Positions 22,741 through 34,768 of a stretch of DNA of 64,000 bases are shown piece by piece. Source of the stretch: Megalonaias nervosa (taxonomy: Eukaryota; Mollusca; Bivalvia; Unionida; Unionidae); assembly GCA_016617855.1 (NCBI GenBank), contig JAECUM010093670.1, positions 1 through 64,000 of the forward strand. Reading direction: 5' to 3'. The position numbers and the translations under genes are program-made. The notes under the pieces are model-generated. The model saw nothing but the letters and a program-made list of their open reading frames with translations. It did not search any database and was not told where the DNA came from. How positions within the stretch are numbered: the stretch's first letter is position 1; each line of letters opens with the position of its first letter.

Positions 22741-23838
22741 AGTGCCCAACAATTGGTAAAGTTTTCAAATACCTGCATTATTAAAAAATAGGTGACAAGA
22801 CTCTTCCATCCAACTACAGACCAATGGGTTTAACGAGTGTAATATGCAGACTAATGGAGAAACTAGTCAAGAAAAGAATTGTAGATTATATGATTGAACA
22901 TAACCCATTTTGTGACAGACAGTTTGGTTTCATCATTGGTAGAGCCCACTTCCTCCAACTATTGAGAGTTCTTGATTGCTGGACAGAAATACTTGACAAA
23001 GGTGGAATTATGCATATACTTTATGTAGATTTTATGAATACTTTCAATAAAGTTCCTCACAAATGTTTACTTAATAAATTCAGCAGATGGTATTAGGGAC
23101 CAAACTTGTACATGGCTCCAGAACTTCCTTAGCAAAAAACAGTGAGTCCATTTCAGCAGCAATTACTGTACATGGAGAAATATTACTAATGGTATACCAT
23201 AAGGATCAATACTGGGCCCAATGCTATTTGTAATTTTTGTTAAATATCACCTGAGTATGTAGCTTCTGAGGTATTATTTGCTGATGACACCAAAATTTAT
23301 AGAAACATCCAGTATGAAGACGATATAGACATTACTCAACATGATCTGTACAATCTGTCTGACTGGAGTGCAAAGTGTCTCCTACATTTCCATCATTAGA
23401 AATGCAAATGTCTCAATAAGCACAACAAACAAAAGGTATGTGATGTCCATCATTACACTGTGAACATGTATGATGGAGGTGTGGTAGAATTAGAAGAGTT
23501 GGAGATGGATGAGGACAATTGGTGTTAACATTGACAAGCATTTAGCAGCACAGAGATACGATAGAGACTTTTCAGATCGTGTCTGGAATTTATTATCAGA
23601 CAGCATCAGCTGAGCTGTTTAAGTGAAACCCTAATACACTACTACTCATGGACACAAACTAGAAGTTCAGAAGGAACCTAATTGCTGTCTTGATCTACAG
23701 AGATATTATTTCACCAAGTTGCAGACATATGGAACAGTTTACAAGTAAATGTAAACACCACAAAAGTGAAAACATTTCAAAGAAGACTAGATCAATACTG
23801 GAAAGACCATTCTATGAAAGACTTTAGTGTGGAGTAAA
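22741..23838 (+). mobile_element. Degenerate CR1/L2-like LINE, reverse transcriptase to C-terminus
   Basis: Starts with a VPNNW motif, then a KKGDK-like block with a 2-nt slip, and SNYRPMGLTSVICRLMEK (RT motif region). QFGF and LYVDFMNTFNKVPH follow, the last being the RT A-motif in which the usual F-D is degraded to M-N. Further on are a GSILGP-like block (about 23203), an FADDTKIY catalytic-box relic (about 23278) and the C-terminal NSLQVN...TFQRRLDQYW signature ending in a stop at 23836-23838. In-frame stops and at least three frameshifts make it inactive. The block order continues exactly from the fragment that ends near 21045, so both are probably one LINE copy. Confidence 0.82.
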
Positions 23839-24296
23839 CAGAATACAGAAATACTGGAAATATCATATTCAACCAAGCTGAGATAAATGAATCAGAGATA
23901 AACATAGAGGAGCAACAAAGTTCCTGAATTCAAAGCAACCATACTCAATACTGAAAATGAAGAACCAATTTGGCTTTGGATCTTTTGCAGATAATTCAGC
24001 CCCCCCACCCTCAATCCCTGCCCATTTTGTAGATAAAATGGTTAGTTGCTTACTTGAATGTTTTCTTTTGCAAAGCACTTCAGTTTCGAACTAAATATAA
24101 TTTTGCTTGTTTGCTTAGCTTTCAGTGATAAACTTCATACATGATGTAGTTTCATTGATAGATGGTGTGATAGAATTATCAAGACTGTTTTAATGGAGTT
24201 GTCAAACAAATAACAAATACCAGGTTTTATCAAATTATAGTAAAGCTCTCAGATGACATAAATTGATTCATTTCTCTTTAGTACTGTCTTTTGGCT
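23839..24296. other. LINE 3' flank, no gene seen
   Basis: AT-rich sequence downstream of the LINE stop. It probably includes the LINE 3' UTR, but no repeat tail or target duplication was identified. Confidence 0.4.
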
Positions 24297-24478
24297 GTGA
24301 GAAGCAAGTTCTTAGTGGTTAATGTACTGGACCCATGACCAGAAGTGTGCTGGTTCAAATCCTACCGTTGGCTACCTTGGTGTGTCCCTGAGCAAGGCAC
24401 TTTACCTCAGTTGCCTTGGCACCAAATAGCCATTGTTTGATGTTGTGCCATAAAACACCAGTCCAAACCAATTACCAG
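24297..24478 (+). mobile_element. SINE family 3, tRNA-like head
   Basis: An A-box region 'cttagtggttaatgtactgg' and B box 'ggttcaaatcc' are followed by the body 'gtccctgagcaaggcacttt'. The 3' end is 'gttgtgccataaaacacca'. Minus-strand relatives with the same end are at 36832, 37108, 49512 and 61145. Confidence 0.75.
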
Positions 24479-24489
24479 CTTTAGACCAC

Positions 24490-25313
24490 CATAAAAATTG
24501 CCTGTCCATTTGTTGACTATGTACTCAAAATTAGTGCCAGGAACATGTTAAAAATAGAAATACAGTTAAATAAAATTACAACAAAATCAGTGTAGTATTG
24601 TTTTTTTGTATGAAGTGGATCCAATTACACAATCAATTGCTGATTTTCTAATAAATTTTCTTTTTTTGCTATCACAAATTTGGATATAAAACATTTTGTA
24701 TTATTTTGAAGTAGTTTTATTTTTCATACATTTGAGACAGTAATGTTTTGTAACTGTTTATAACCAATTCATAAGCCTAGGTTTCAACGCCACATTTGTT
24801 TGATTTTAATGGCAGATCAGGATATGACAGTCAAGTTGGTGAAGCCATATATTGTACTTTCTTTCATTATGACAACATTCTTATGTCTAACCTTGTCTTG
24901 AGTAATGTAAAAGTTCTGTAGAACACTTTATATTAATTTGTTCCATATGACATAGGTGATGGTAATGATTTACAACAATTATCCCTGAAAAATGTACAAA
25001 AAGCATAGTTGGATAGAGTTTAACAGAAATATTACAGGAAGTTTGTTTACTGACTTTGCTGTAGGGATAAAGCAATCTATGGACATATAGAGTTATTTTA
25101 GGTCCCTATAGGGCTGATAGAAAAAATTTTGAGTCTTTAGTTGAATAATGTTGCATATATCCATACATTTATGTGTACCTAACTCTAACAGCATATATGC
25201 CATCTGACTGCTAGTATATCAGAGTCCTCAAATTTGTTTTTCATGTGTTCATGTGTGAACAGCTGATGAGCGGGATTATATGGAGATTACATATTTTCTT
25301 AAAAGGCATCAGG
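24490..25313. other. No gene seen
   Basis: AT-rich sequence without a supported feature. Confidence 0.45.
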
Positions 25314-25325
25314 ACAGCTGAATGT

Positions 25326-25639
25326 GTGTGTGTGTGTGTTTGGATTTTTAATGTAACTTTAACAATTTTTCAATCATATTGCTACAATGTCTGCAGTGTG
25401 TCAGTTTATAGTGGTGTCTAGCACTGGGGCATCTTGACACAGACATGTAGTATCATGTCCCACCCAGTCACATTATCCTGACACCAGGCTGACCAGTAAC
25501 TTCTCAATGCTGAGCACCAAGCATGGCAGCTGCTTGTACCTTTTTTATAAGACTTTGGTATGACTTAGATGGGGTTCGAACCCACGACCTCATGCATCCG
25601 AGGTGGAAGCTCTAAGCACAAGGCTACTGGAACGGTCAT
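25326..25639 (-). mobile_element. SINE family 2, full length, with target duplication
   Basis: On the minus strand a tRNA-like head with B box 'gggttcgaaccc' is followed by the family-2 body and a (CA)n tail (seen as GT at 25326-25339). It is flanked by acagctgaatgt (25314-25325) and acagctaaatgt (25640-25651), a 12-bp target duplication with one mismatch. Confidence 0.88.
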
Positions 25640-25927
25640 ACAGCTAAATGTATTCTGTTAATTTTACTAGGGTTTCTTCATATGCTGTACAAAGCCTTAT
25701 TATGTTACCTTATATACCAGGATAGTGGAATGGTAACTTGTTTGCTATGAGCCCATGCTTGTTCAAGTTTGATTCTCAATTCTCCATGATTACATTGTAA
25801 ATATATTTGAACAATGTTAATGATTAAAATATTATTCTTTTATTATTTTAATAACTATTTGTAATTACCAGTATAAGAATTGACCTTCATATTTCACAGT
25901 GTTCATGTAATGATAAAGTTTTGATGT

Positions 25928-26188
25928 TGTTGTTGTTGTTGTTGTTGTTGTGGGGCTTAATGCCATTTTTCAGCACACGATAGGCTATGCATGGCGGCCA
26001 GTATTAATGGTGGAGGAAGAAACCAGGAAATCCGCGGAAAGAACCACTGACCCACAAGAAGCTACTGGCAAGCTTTCTCACATATCAACATTCGCCGAAT
26101 CTTAGACTCGAACCCACGCAGACAGAGGTGAGATGGCAGTGATCCGTAACGGAGAGCGCATTAGACCACTCGGCCACTCGGGGCCCCC
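25928..26188 (-). mobile_element. SINE family 1, full length, 13-bp target duplication
   Basis: The element lies between two perfect copies of aaagttttgatgt (25915-25927 and 26189-26201). On the minus strand it runs from the gggccccgagtggccgagtg head to a (CAA)n tail of about eight units. The B box is degraded by one inserted base relative to the other copies ('gttcgagtctaag'). Confidence 0.93.
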
Positions 26189-26201
26189 AAAGTTTTGATG
26201 T

Positions 26202-27242
26202 CAGTTAGACACTACATGTATTAGCAACGGCTGTTCATGCATTGTATTTTTCAAGCTTCATGAATTCATAATTTCTGCAAAATATGAAAGATCACTTCTT
26301 AAGTGACAACATGTATATTGGTTAAAATTGCATAATGTAATGCAGAGAAGTTCTTGGTTCATAACTCTAGAAAAGAATTCCATGTACTTGTGGGCTTTTT
26401 TGTGCCCTTGTATGCCTTGACAGTATTCATAAACATTGGATAATATATAGCTTTTTTTATTTATAATGTTTTTGAGATTTTTATTTTTAGAATTATAAGA
26501 ATTAAACTTTATGCTTTACAGGATTCATGAAGCCATGAAGTAGAAAATCAATTACACACTGAACAACTGGCTGGTTGGCTATAGCAAAAGGCCATTCGTG
26601 CAATGTGTCAATGAATTTCAAATGTAAATAAATTAAACAAGGTGTGAGAGTTTGTATAAAACTAACCCATGAGAAAGAGAACTTGGATGGCATATTAAAT
26701 AATCAGTTTGAAACCTGACACTGGCATTTAACAGAACAAGGACTTTGTTCACTTTGTGGTTGACACTTTAAGAAAAGTGATGAAATCGGGTGATTTGGAA
26801 GGCAAATACAATCCCTTTATGCATGCCCTATTTTTCTATTAAACCCCACTGTCTTTCTGGTCAAGGACTCCCTCCATATCATGTTATTAGGTTATGGTTC
26901 AGAACATCAGGCCAATCTAATAATTAGTGCCAATAAACCACATGGACATTAGTCAAATCAGATGTAGAAATAAAAATCTGATAAAATTTTATGATAATTA
27001 AAAAATAAATGCTAACAGACTTTAGAAATACAACATGTACTCAAGACATAGCAACATAGGTTAAGGAGAGAATTTTGGGATGTTCTTGTGCAATAATTAA
27101 TATTATTGATTATTGTTTTGTAAGATGTATGTTATGTTAGTTTGATAATAGTTAAACCAGCATGTATATTCAGGAATGTTGAGCAGTAATAAAGTTTTCA
27201 GTGTGTAGTGAAATGCAAGATGTTAGGGTGATCCATTTGTTA
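26202..27242. other. No gene seen
   Basis: AT-rich sequence, no supported feature. Confidence 0.45.
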
Positions 27243-28992
27243 TGTGACGCTTTTGTTTGGTTATTGTTATCTGGCAGGTGATCGACCACATTGTTGTTGC
27301 TCATATCAGTTTTATCATAAAATAAAATATGAGATTAATGGATTAATGGATGGAATAATAGAGATCTAAGCAGAGATATAGAAATAAAATATAACAATTT
27401 AGTCAATTACACAAACAAAATGAAGTTGAAAATGACATTTGAATGATACACTTTCTCTTAGAAATAGAATTACAGAATTACAAGAAATGCAATTAGCTGT
27501 TTTGTTATACTGATAAAACAAATCTCATCATAGAATTGAGTGAACAATTGAACTCATTTTGCTCTGCATGCCTGCAAAACCTGGTTGCTTCTGGTCCTCT
27601 CAATGTAAATGTTGGTGACAGGTCAGTGTCACTGTATTCCTTTTCCTCTTCTCTCTATCTCTCCAGCCTCTTCGAGTCATCAACCATAGCTTGGTTGCCT
27701 GCTGTCTTTTCCCCCCTGCATAGTACAGAAATGGAGATATTTTTTCCCATTAAAATAAATACATAAGTATGCAACCTAAATATTTGTCAGGCTTTTTTCT
27801 TCTGCAATTGAACAATAATCCCCACTCTTGTTATGTCAGATATTGTCTTATCATAATTCAACAGAACTAAGGCTAATATGGGTCAGTTTGCAACCTGATA
27901 CAATACCCTACTACCATGAAATTAATGTCTTCCCCTCTTCTTCCTAAATGGACTATGACGTAACTTAGACACAGTAAAGTGTACTGTGCCCCTGTGGGCT
28001 ATAAGTCACTAATTGGAATATGTGTCACTCATACGCACAAATTTCTTGATTAAAATGAATTCACACTTAGTTTCATGCCTTGTCATAACTGCATTATTTG
28101 CTAACTAACAATTCATTGGCATAACATTTTGAGACATATAAAAATCAATTCCTAGCCTACATGGTTCTTATCATTTAAGAGAGATAAATTCACACATTCT
28201 CAGCATGAAATTCCTAGAATACATAAAATAAGAGCAAATTCAGACAATTCATATCTAGGAAGTATTGTATGACATGCTTAGAATACATAACATTCAAGAC
28301 AATATATACTACAGTTAACTTCTGAACTCAAGAAAAATTTATGTATGAATTTAAAATGAATCAATGCAACAAATAATTACAAAATTGTATCAATGAACAT
28401 ATTGTATATGATTGAGACAAACCTTGTGTTTTCTGAGACTTGCTTTCTTTTCTCTAAAGCTGAATTTGTCTTTGCCGTGTCCCTCAACTTCCAGACACCT
28501 TGGACAATTTTTTAGTGAGATACGATACTTGCTATTTTTCCTCTGAATCAGGCTTCCCCTTCCACAGAAAAACTTGGACTAATTTTTTGCTAGGGAGAAT
28601 ACTTAAAACATTGAATTTCACCAGGAAACACCCACCCCCCATTTATCTTAGCCAATTATGATTAACTTTATCCACAAAAATTTAATACTGCCATTAAAGT
28701 TGGAATAATTCTCTCTATTACAACAACATTAATAGTCTGGAAGAACTCATTTTATGATATTATTTCCAAATGGCACAAATTGTCTCTGGATTGTCTCCAC
28801 TCTGTCATTTCCAACTCCATTTCCTGCTAATTTACCAGAGTTAACATTGCCTCTCTATTTGTCGGACCATTATCCCAGCATATCCTAATTAAAAATCAGT
28901 CATGCCCTAAAAACAAGGAAGGTTAATCCATCACAGGCTAGTGATTTATTGCAGGCCTAGCCCATAAGTCAAAGTTATTGTTATGTGTCACA
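27243..28992 (-). mobile_element. Possible second large solo LTR (about 1.75 kb)
   Basis: Begins TGTGACGC and ends TGTGTCACA, giving a 6-bp inverted repeat TGTGAC/GTCACA. Its length is close to that of the LTR at 15895-17683. The two share collinear features: a pyrimidine-rich tract, the string 'actaattttttgct' (17265 and 28574), and a C-rich/CCAAT-type block about 60 bp beyond it. I could not find a convincing target duplication. The strand is inferred from the relative. Confidence 0.38.
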
Positions 28993-29153
28993 GTGACCAC
29001 AACAAGATTTACTTCATTTTTCATGCAGTGATATTTTTCTTCAAAATTCTCTGTTATACAGGAGAAGAGATGCAATGCATTAATGTTGTATTGTTAAGGT
29101 CACTTAATATTGATTATAGTCAAACCTGTTTAAAGAGCTGCCTTCATGAAGTG

Positions 29154-29399
29154 GGGGCCCCAAGTGGCCAAGTGGTCTAAAGCACTCATCATTACGGATC
29201 ACTGCCTTCTCACCTCTTTGTGGGTTCGAGTCTCGGGCTCGGCCAAAAAGCTTGTGAGAAAGCTTGCCAGTAGCTTTTCGCATGTCGGTGGTTCATTCCG
29301 GGGGTTTTCTGGGTTCTTCCTCCACCATTGATACTGGCTGCCATATATAGCCTATCTTGTGCTGAAAAATGGTGTTAAACCCTACAACAACAACAAGAA
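29154..29399 (+). mobile_element. SINE family 1, full length, 14-bp target duplication
   Basis: Runs from gggccccaagtggccaagtg (A box) through 'gggttcgagtctcgg' (B box) and the shared body to a short (CAA)n tail. Flanking repeats gccttcatgaagtg (29140-29153) and gccttcagggagtg (29400-29413) match at 12 of 14 positions. More diverged than the copy at 25928. Confidence 0.92.
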
Positions 29400-29596
29400 G
29401 CCTTCAGGGAGTGTGAAAAATGGCCTTAAAGGATGTGAGATGACTAAATGAAAGAATGCTTCAGCAATAACTGAGTAAAAGGGTCTTGGAAGGTGGCTGT
29501 TTGAGATTGGTAATTGCTCACTAGAGGTGACCTTTAAGAGAGGTTTGACATCTACTTTCAAACCTGAGATATATTTTAATACTGCACTACACTCCT

Positions 29597-30094
29597 CATC
29601 TTCACTAGCCAAGGTTCTGATGTGATAACTCTATCTACACCTTGACATATCAAGCAGGTATTTCTGTGCTTCAGGTCTGCGAATTTCATTTGATGCAGTG
29701 GCAAGCCACCGCATGCAATCAAAATTAAGTTGTTCATATTTGAACACTATTCCTTCATGATCAACAAAGGGAACACACAACTTGAAAGGACTGATAAATA
29801 ATCAATTTTCCACTGCCAGTCCATGTGTGCACAAATATCTTTCACTCAGATAGATCTGTAGTGGCTTCTCTCTGGTACATAGTCATACTTTTGATGTTAA
29901 ACTTACAAAGTATCCTTTTTAGGTCAGTTGCCTCCACCATTTTAAGCTGATGTACAATGTATTGGTTAGTTGGCATTATACACTAAGGGAGGCAACTCAT
30001 GAAATCCAATAGATGTTGCTAGGGCAAAGTACCACTATCGATCCGCCATGGTGTAGATAGGGTTATCACATTGAAACCTTGGCTAGCGAAGATG
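29597..30094. repeat. Inverted repeat with 45-bp arms, ~408-bp loop
   Basis: The right arm (30050-30094) reads ggtgtagatagggttatcac, then a variable patch, then 'accttggctagcgaagatg'. The left arm (29597-29641) is its inverted counterpart with a few mismatches. A nested inverted pair gttgcctcc/ggaggcaac (29927-29935 and 29988-29996) lies in the loop. This could be a fold-back or MITE-like transposon, or an inverted duplication. The minus-strand frame running out of the left arm (29382-29612) is open, but I recognise nothing in it. Confidence 0.6.
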
Positions 30095-30254
30095 TACACT
30101 CCTTGACTTGCTTGACAATTAAGTTTTTTGATAACAAATCCCTTTGGAACTGTGGAATTTGCTTATTTTCAAATGGATTCAATAAAGACAGGAATAATAG
30201 TCTGATGACTTCATCAAGAGTGACCACATTGTTATGCTATAAAACATGTAAATA

Positions 30255-30434
30255 CCATATATACTTGCTTAGAAGTCCAGGCCAACTACAACCAACAGGG
30301 TCCATGTTATTTGTTCTATCAATTACTCCTAATAAATTGCATCAAACCAGATCTGCAAGCATGTTATGCAATGGCAGATTTGGATCTATACAGTTTGCAT
30401 TTGTATTCAGCTTATATACAAGTATATATGGTAA
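30255..30434. mobile_element. Palindromic MITE copy
   Basis: The left end 'accatatatacttgcttaga' and right end 'tacaagtatatatggta' form inverted termini. The interior holds 'tcaattactcctaataaa' and 'gcaatggcagatttggatct'. It is about 180 bp and missing some of the inner left arm. Confidence 0.78.
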
Positions 30435-30555
30435 AGAAAAACTGAAAGGACTTTGGAGTTATGCATTTTGTGGACAGATGGCCATATATAGAAATTAGGC
30501 ACATATATACATGAAAGTTAGGAAAAAGCAATATAACAGATGGCCTTATATATAT

Positions 30556-30618
<63 letters not shown>

Positions 30619-31490
30619 GCTCTTTATATACAGCTATCTATCAAGGCAGGTTCATTGCACATCCATCTAAATGTTGGCTAAATAAGTCTTTTGTTATGAA
30701 TAGATCCTTGTGTTTTTGTCAGTTAAAATACAGTATTCTCAGAATATGATATTCTCTACATAAAATTCAACATAACCTTAGATAAAATCTTTTTCAGCAA
30801 GGTTTACAGTGATCTCCGTAGGATTTACATTGGTCAGGTTTGGTAATGAAAACGAAAAGAATAAGCTTGAACATTTTTTTTTGCATGGTCATTAAATATG
30901 TCCTTAGTTACTAGTTAATAACTTTTAGGGATGACTACATGCTTCGTGTGTATATATTTATATCTCATACATAGTCTAGCAAACATGTACAGAAAATCTG
31001 TTTGAGCATGAAATGAAAGCAGTGACTTGACTGATTATATAAAATTTATTATCAGCACTTGAGATGGGGTTGTGTGGGCCTTTTATTAGAATGTAATTGA
31101 TAATTCCAAATGAAAATTATCTAATAGAACTTGGTGCTTTATTAACCCATGTATAATTCAGATACAGCTGTGAATAACATAGATTAGCAAAACTTGTTGT
31201 ATGATGACCTGTCAGATTGAGTTCTGTGTTGTTCACTTGATTTTCAAGGTCAGATTAAGGCTTTGGGGAGCACAGGGCACTTAAGATGGGTGGATCTACA
31301 AATACACCCTGAAATCAGTCCTTAAACTGACCTTTATATGGGTATAATCATTATGGCTATAAGTATTAGACAGTTTAGACCTCTATAAGGTTTATTTAAA
31401 CAAATGTAATTTTATCCATGACTGCCAGGGCAACCCAGGGGAAGTATCTCCTTTGTCCCCCCTTAATCTGGCCCTGTTGATATTATAAGT
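30435..31490. other. (TA)n microsatellite, otherwise no gene seen
   Basis: A run of about 68 bp of TA, with two short 'ca' interruptions, lies at 30547-30614. The remainder is AT-rich without a supported feature. Confidence 0.7.
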
Positions 31491-32150
31491 ATAATGAACA
31501 GCATGGACCCAGATTAGTGAGACTTGTCATCATATGATTCCATGACATATCAATTTCTATGCTGTTCAGTTGACATTGTAAGTAGGATGAACAACGTTGA
31601 CCTGTATTTTCCAGCTAGAACAGTGGTTTCCAACTTGTGGGCCAAGAACTACTGCCAGGCTGTGGGGTTATTCCAAGGGACGCAAAAAGAACAACTATTA
31701 GCATGTGGGGGTCTGCATTAAATTGTTTGAAGTTAAGAAGGGGTCCTCATACATAAAAGGTTGTGAACCACTGAGCATTGTATGACAATGTAGACTGCTG
31801 CCCTTCTTTGTATCATAGTTCTTACTGCACATCATGGACCCAGATCTTTTTGCTAGGACATTATGTAACAGCTTAGACTTTGGAGCCCAAATCTTCCAGC
31901 TAGGACTACTATGCAAAAGATTAGATTGGTTCTCTGTTGTTTGTGTAGCAGTTTTTGTTGCACAGTCTGGACCCAGATCTGTGAGCTAGAACATTATGTA
32001 ACAGCATTGGCACGGTTCCCTGTATATGTTTGTGTAACAGTTCTTACTGTACAGTGTGGACCCAGATCTGCCAGCTTGGACATTATAGAACAGCATAGAC
32101 TTGATCTCAGTATTTGTGTAACAGTTCTTACTGTGTAACAGGAATGACAG
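31490..32150. repeat. Diverged tandem repeat, ~95-110-bp unit
   Basis: The phrase 'gtgtaacagttcttactg' followed by 'tggacccagatct' and 'gctaggacattatgtaac' recurs near 31498, 31830, 31945, 32030 and 32115. The later units are tightly periodic and the earlier ones weaker. Confidence 0.65.
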
Positions 32151-32261
32151 GGTACCAGTCAGACAGCAGCAGATCTTATGTCCGCTCTTCACAGTTAGAT
32201 AAGCATTGTAATCCTATAGGTAAATTCTCTTTAATCCAGGAGTCACCAGTCTGGTATTTTA

Positions 32262-32450
32262 TATATATATATATATAATACATTGATCCAATAAATGTGA
32301 TTTTGTTTAAGGTTTGTTTAGTGCAGGAAAATGTACCCTGAACCAGAAGTATCCAATATTTTGTACATCAACCACATAATATAAAAACTGGTCTGATAAG
32401 ACCATTATATAAGGTTCCATTCATAGATATGATATTACATATTTATGTGC

Positions 32451-32498
<48 letters not shown>
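32262..32498. repeat. (TA)n and (AAT)n microsatellites
   Basis: A short TA run (32262-32277) and an AAT/ATA trinucleotide run of about 46 bp (32453-32498). Confidence 0.9.
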
Positions 32499-32500
<2 letters not shown>

Positions 32501-32689
32501 TTATTTAAAGAAGGTAACACAATTAGCTGAAGAACTAATCTACCTTGAGGCCCTCATACAAAGGAATATAAGGACATACTGTTCATAAAAATGGATTTTA
32601 GCTTGTCCCCTGAGTGATCTTTGAATACAGATATGACTGTATATACACTGATCCATCTCTATAGCACTGTTTATGAGAGTCATTAAAGT

Positions 32690-33690
32690 GTACCATGTTT
32701 TACCTAAGGTTGCCTCATACGGGGATACATATACATTGTATTACCATTAAATAATGTAATGGGATTGTAATGTAATCCATGACCATACCCACCATACAAA
32801 AATACCATGTTCTAATGGGCTACATTATAAATAGTATTACCATTACATAATGTGATGGGATTGTAATGTAATCCATGACCATACCCAACATTAAAAAGGC
32901 CATGTTCTAATGGGCTAGATTATACATAGTATTACTATTACATAATGTGAGATTGTAATGCAATCCATGACCATACCAACCATATAAAAAAGACCATGTT
33001 CTAATGGGCTACATTATAGATAGTATTACTATTACATAATGTGATGGGATTGTAATGTAATCCATGACCATACCCAACATTAAAAAGGCCATGTTCTAAT
33101 GGGCTAGATTATACATAGTACTACTATTACATAATGTGAGATTATAATGCAATCCATGACCATACCAACCATATAAAAAAGACCATGTTCTAATGGGCTA
33201 CATTATACATAGTATTGCTATTACATAATATAACAGGATTGTTATGCAATCCATGATCATATCCACCATTCAAAAAAGACCATGTTATTTTGGACTACAT
33301 TATACATAGTATTATCATTACATAATATAATGGGATTGTTATGTGTTCCATGATCACTACTACCATGTGAAAAAGACCATGTTACACTAGTGTACATTAT
33401 ACATAGTATAACTATTAATTAATAATATGGGATTAATGATGATACCTACCTTATAAAAAAATAATATTTTATAATGGGCTACATTATATATAATAATATC
33501 ATTGCATAATATAACAGGATCCAGGACTATAACCATCTGAAAACAATGTTATACAAGGAAACATTATACAGTAGTATACTTGCAAGTAGTGTTGTGGGAT
33601 CAATAACCATACCCATCTTATAAAAAATACTATGTTACACTGAGTGCATTATACATAGTATAGCTATTAAATAATGTTATGGGATCAATG
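32690..33690. repeat. Tandem array, ~93-bp unit, ~10 copies
   Basis: The unit holds 'accatgttctaatgggctac', 'attatacatagtattactat', 'tacataatgtgatgggat' and 'aatccatgaccatacccac'. Near-identical units occupy about 32740-33250. Units become progressively more diverged towards 33690, where 'aatgttatgggatcaatgg' is the last recognisable piece. Confidence 0.9.
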
Positions 33691-34593
33691 GCAGGGCCAG
33701 TTGTGGTATGTTGTCTGTCCATTTCTTAGCCATTGCTAGTGGTCAGGTCCAAAAAGAAATTTTTCAGATATATAATTATATAATGAGGACTTGTAGATCA
33801 TATATTGTGTACTAATAGGTCAGGTCCTGGTTGAAAGGTCCAGGTCATAGCTCAGTAAAATGTAACTTTGTGACCTCTTTTGGTCAGTTATTAGTTTTGA
33901 TTTGGTTAATATACAGCATGTCCTCAATATGAAACCCATCACTATAACATAGTTTCTGTTACAAGGCAAGCAATGTCTTGGATCCCATTTCATAAAGTGG
34001 TAGTAAATTATGTATCATTGACTTCATTATAAGGCAGTCTCACTATAAGGTCATATACTTTATGGCTCACCTGGACAGTGTTATGATGACAGAATACTGT
34101 ATGTGTACATGGGCATCTACATGAATCAAAGTGATGCCAATAGGGTCAAGGGGACAAGCAAGCTCCCACAGTTGGATTTGGGTTGTTTAATATATTGGGA
34201 TTTGTTTAAGTCTTATTGCAGGCTTGCAGCTATATACAGTATATACTGCACCCACCTCCACCCCTGCAGATACCCATGTATGTGTAACGTGCTTCATTAT
34301 AAGACAGTCTCACTCTAACATTCTATACCCTATGACTCCCATGAATAGTGTTTTGATGATGGAGTACTGTATAAATAGTGTACTTAAATGACAAAATCGA
34401 GCCCACTGCTAAGGGGAGAGCTCAGATCTAAGTCTATTAGAGCTAGTGAAGGGTCTTCCCACAGATCTGAGTTGCCTGGCAAGTCACTGGAACTCTTACA
34501 GGAATAGGGATTAGACCAAGTCCCCTTCCACCTCCAGACTGTCATTTCATCAACAGTTAGTATAAGTTCATGCAGTTTTGATTTCCATTTCAG
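33691..34593. other. Upstream intron or flank of the FANK1 exon
   Basis: No exon found. Two similar blocks with 'cattataaggcagtctcac' (near 34023) and 'cattataagacagtctcac' (near 34294), spaced about 270 bp apart, show a local duplication. Confidence 0.45.
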
Positions 34594-34768
34594 TTCTACC
34601 TCGTCCTCCACCACCTATTGTTGGAAAGGTGACACACTACAGTATGGAGTTATACTGGGATGAGACATTACGAAAAGCATATGAGGATGTTAATGTAAAG
34701 GAAGAGGGTCGAATACGAATCTGTCTTCAAGAACAGGACAAGCATGGAAACTGGGGAAATATATACAG
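34594..34768 (+). CDS. FANK1: FANK1-like internal exon, fibronectin type III domain (partial)
   Basis: An internal exon of 175 bp. The acceptor ends tttccatttcag (AG at 34592-34593) and the donor is ag|gtaaga (GT at 34769-34770). The frame enters in phase 1 and leaves in phase 2. It encodes about 58 residues beginning PRPPPPIVGKVTHYSMELYW and ending GNWGNIY. From memory, human FANK1 has PPVVGKVTHHSIELYWD at the same place near its N-terminus, and similar spacing to its GIIYTGY segment. This exon therefore covers the first beta strands of the FN3 domain. In animals FANK1 carries one FN3 domain and then ankyrin repeats; the human protein is testis-enriched and nuclear. None of the ankyrin exons was found downstream within 29 kb, so introns are long or the gene leaves the window. 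The symbol is an orthology inference from one exon. Confidence 0.85.
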
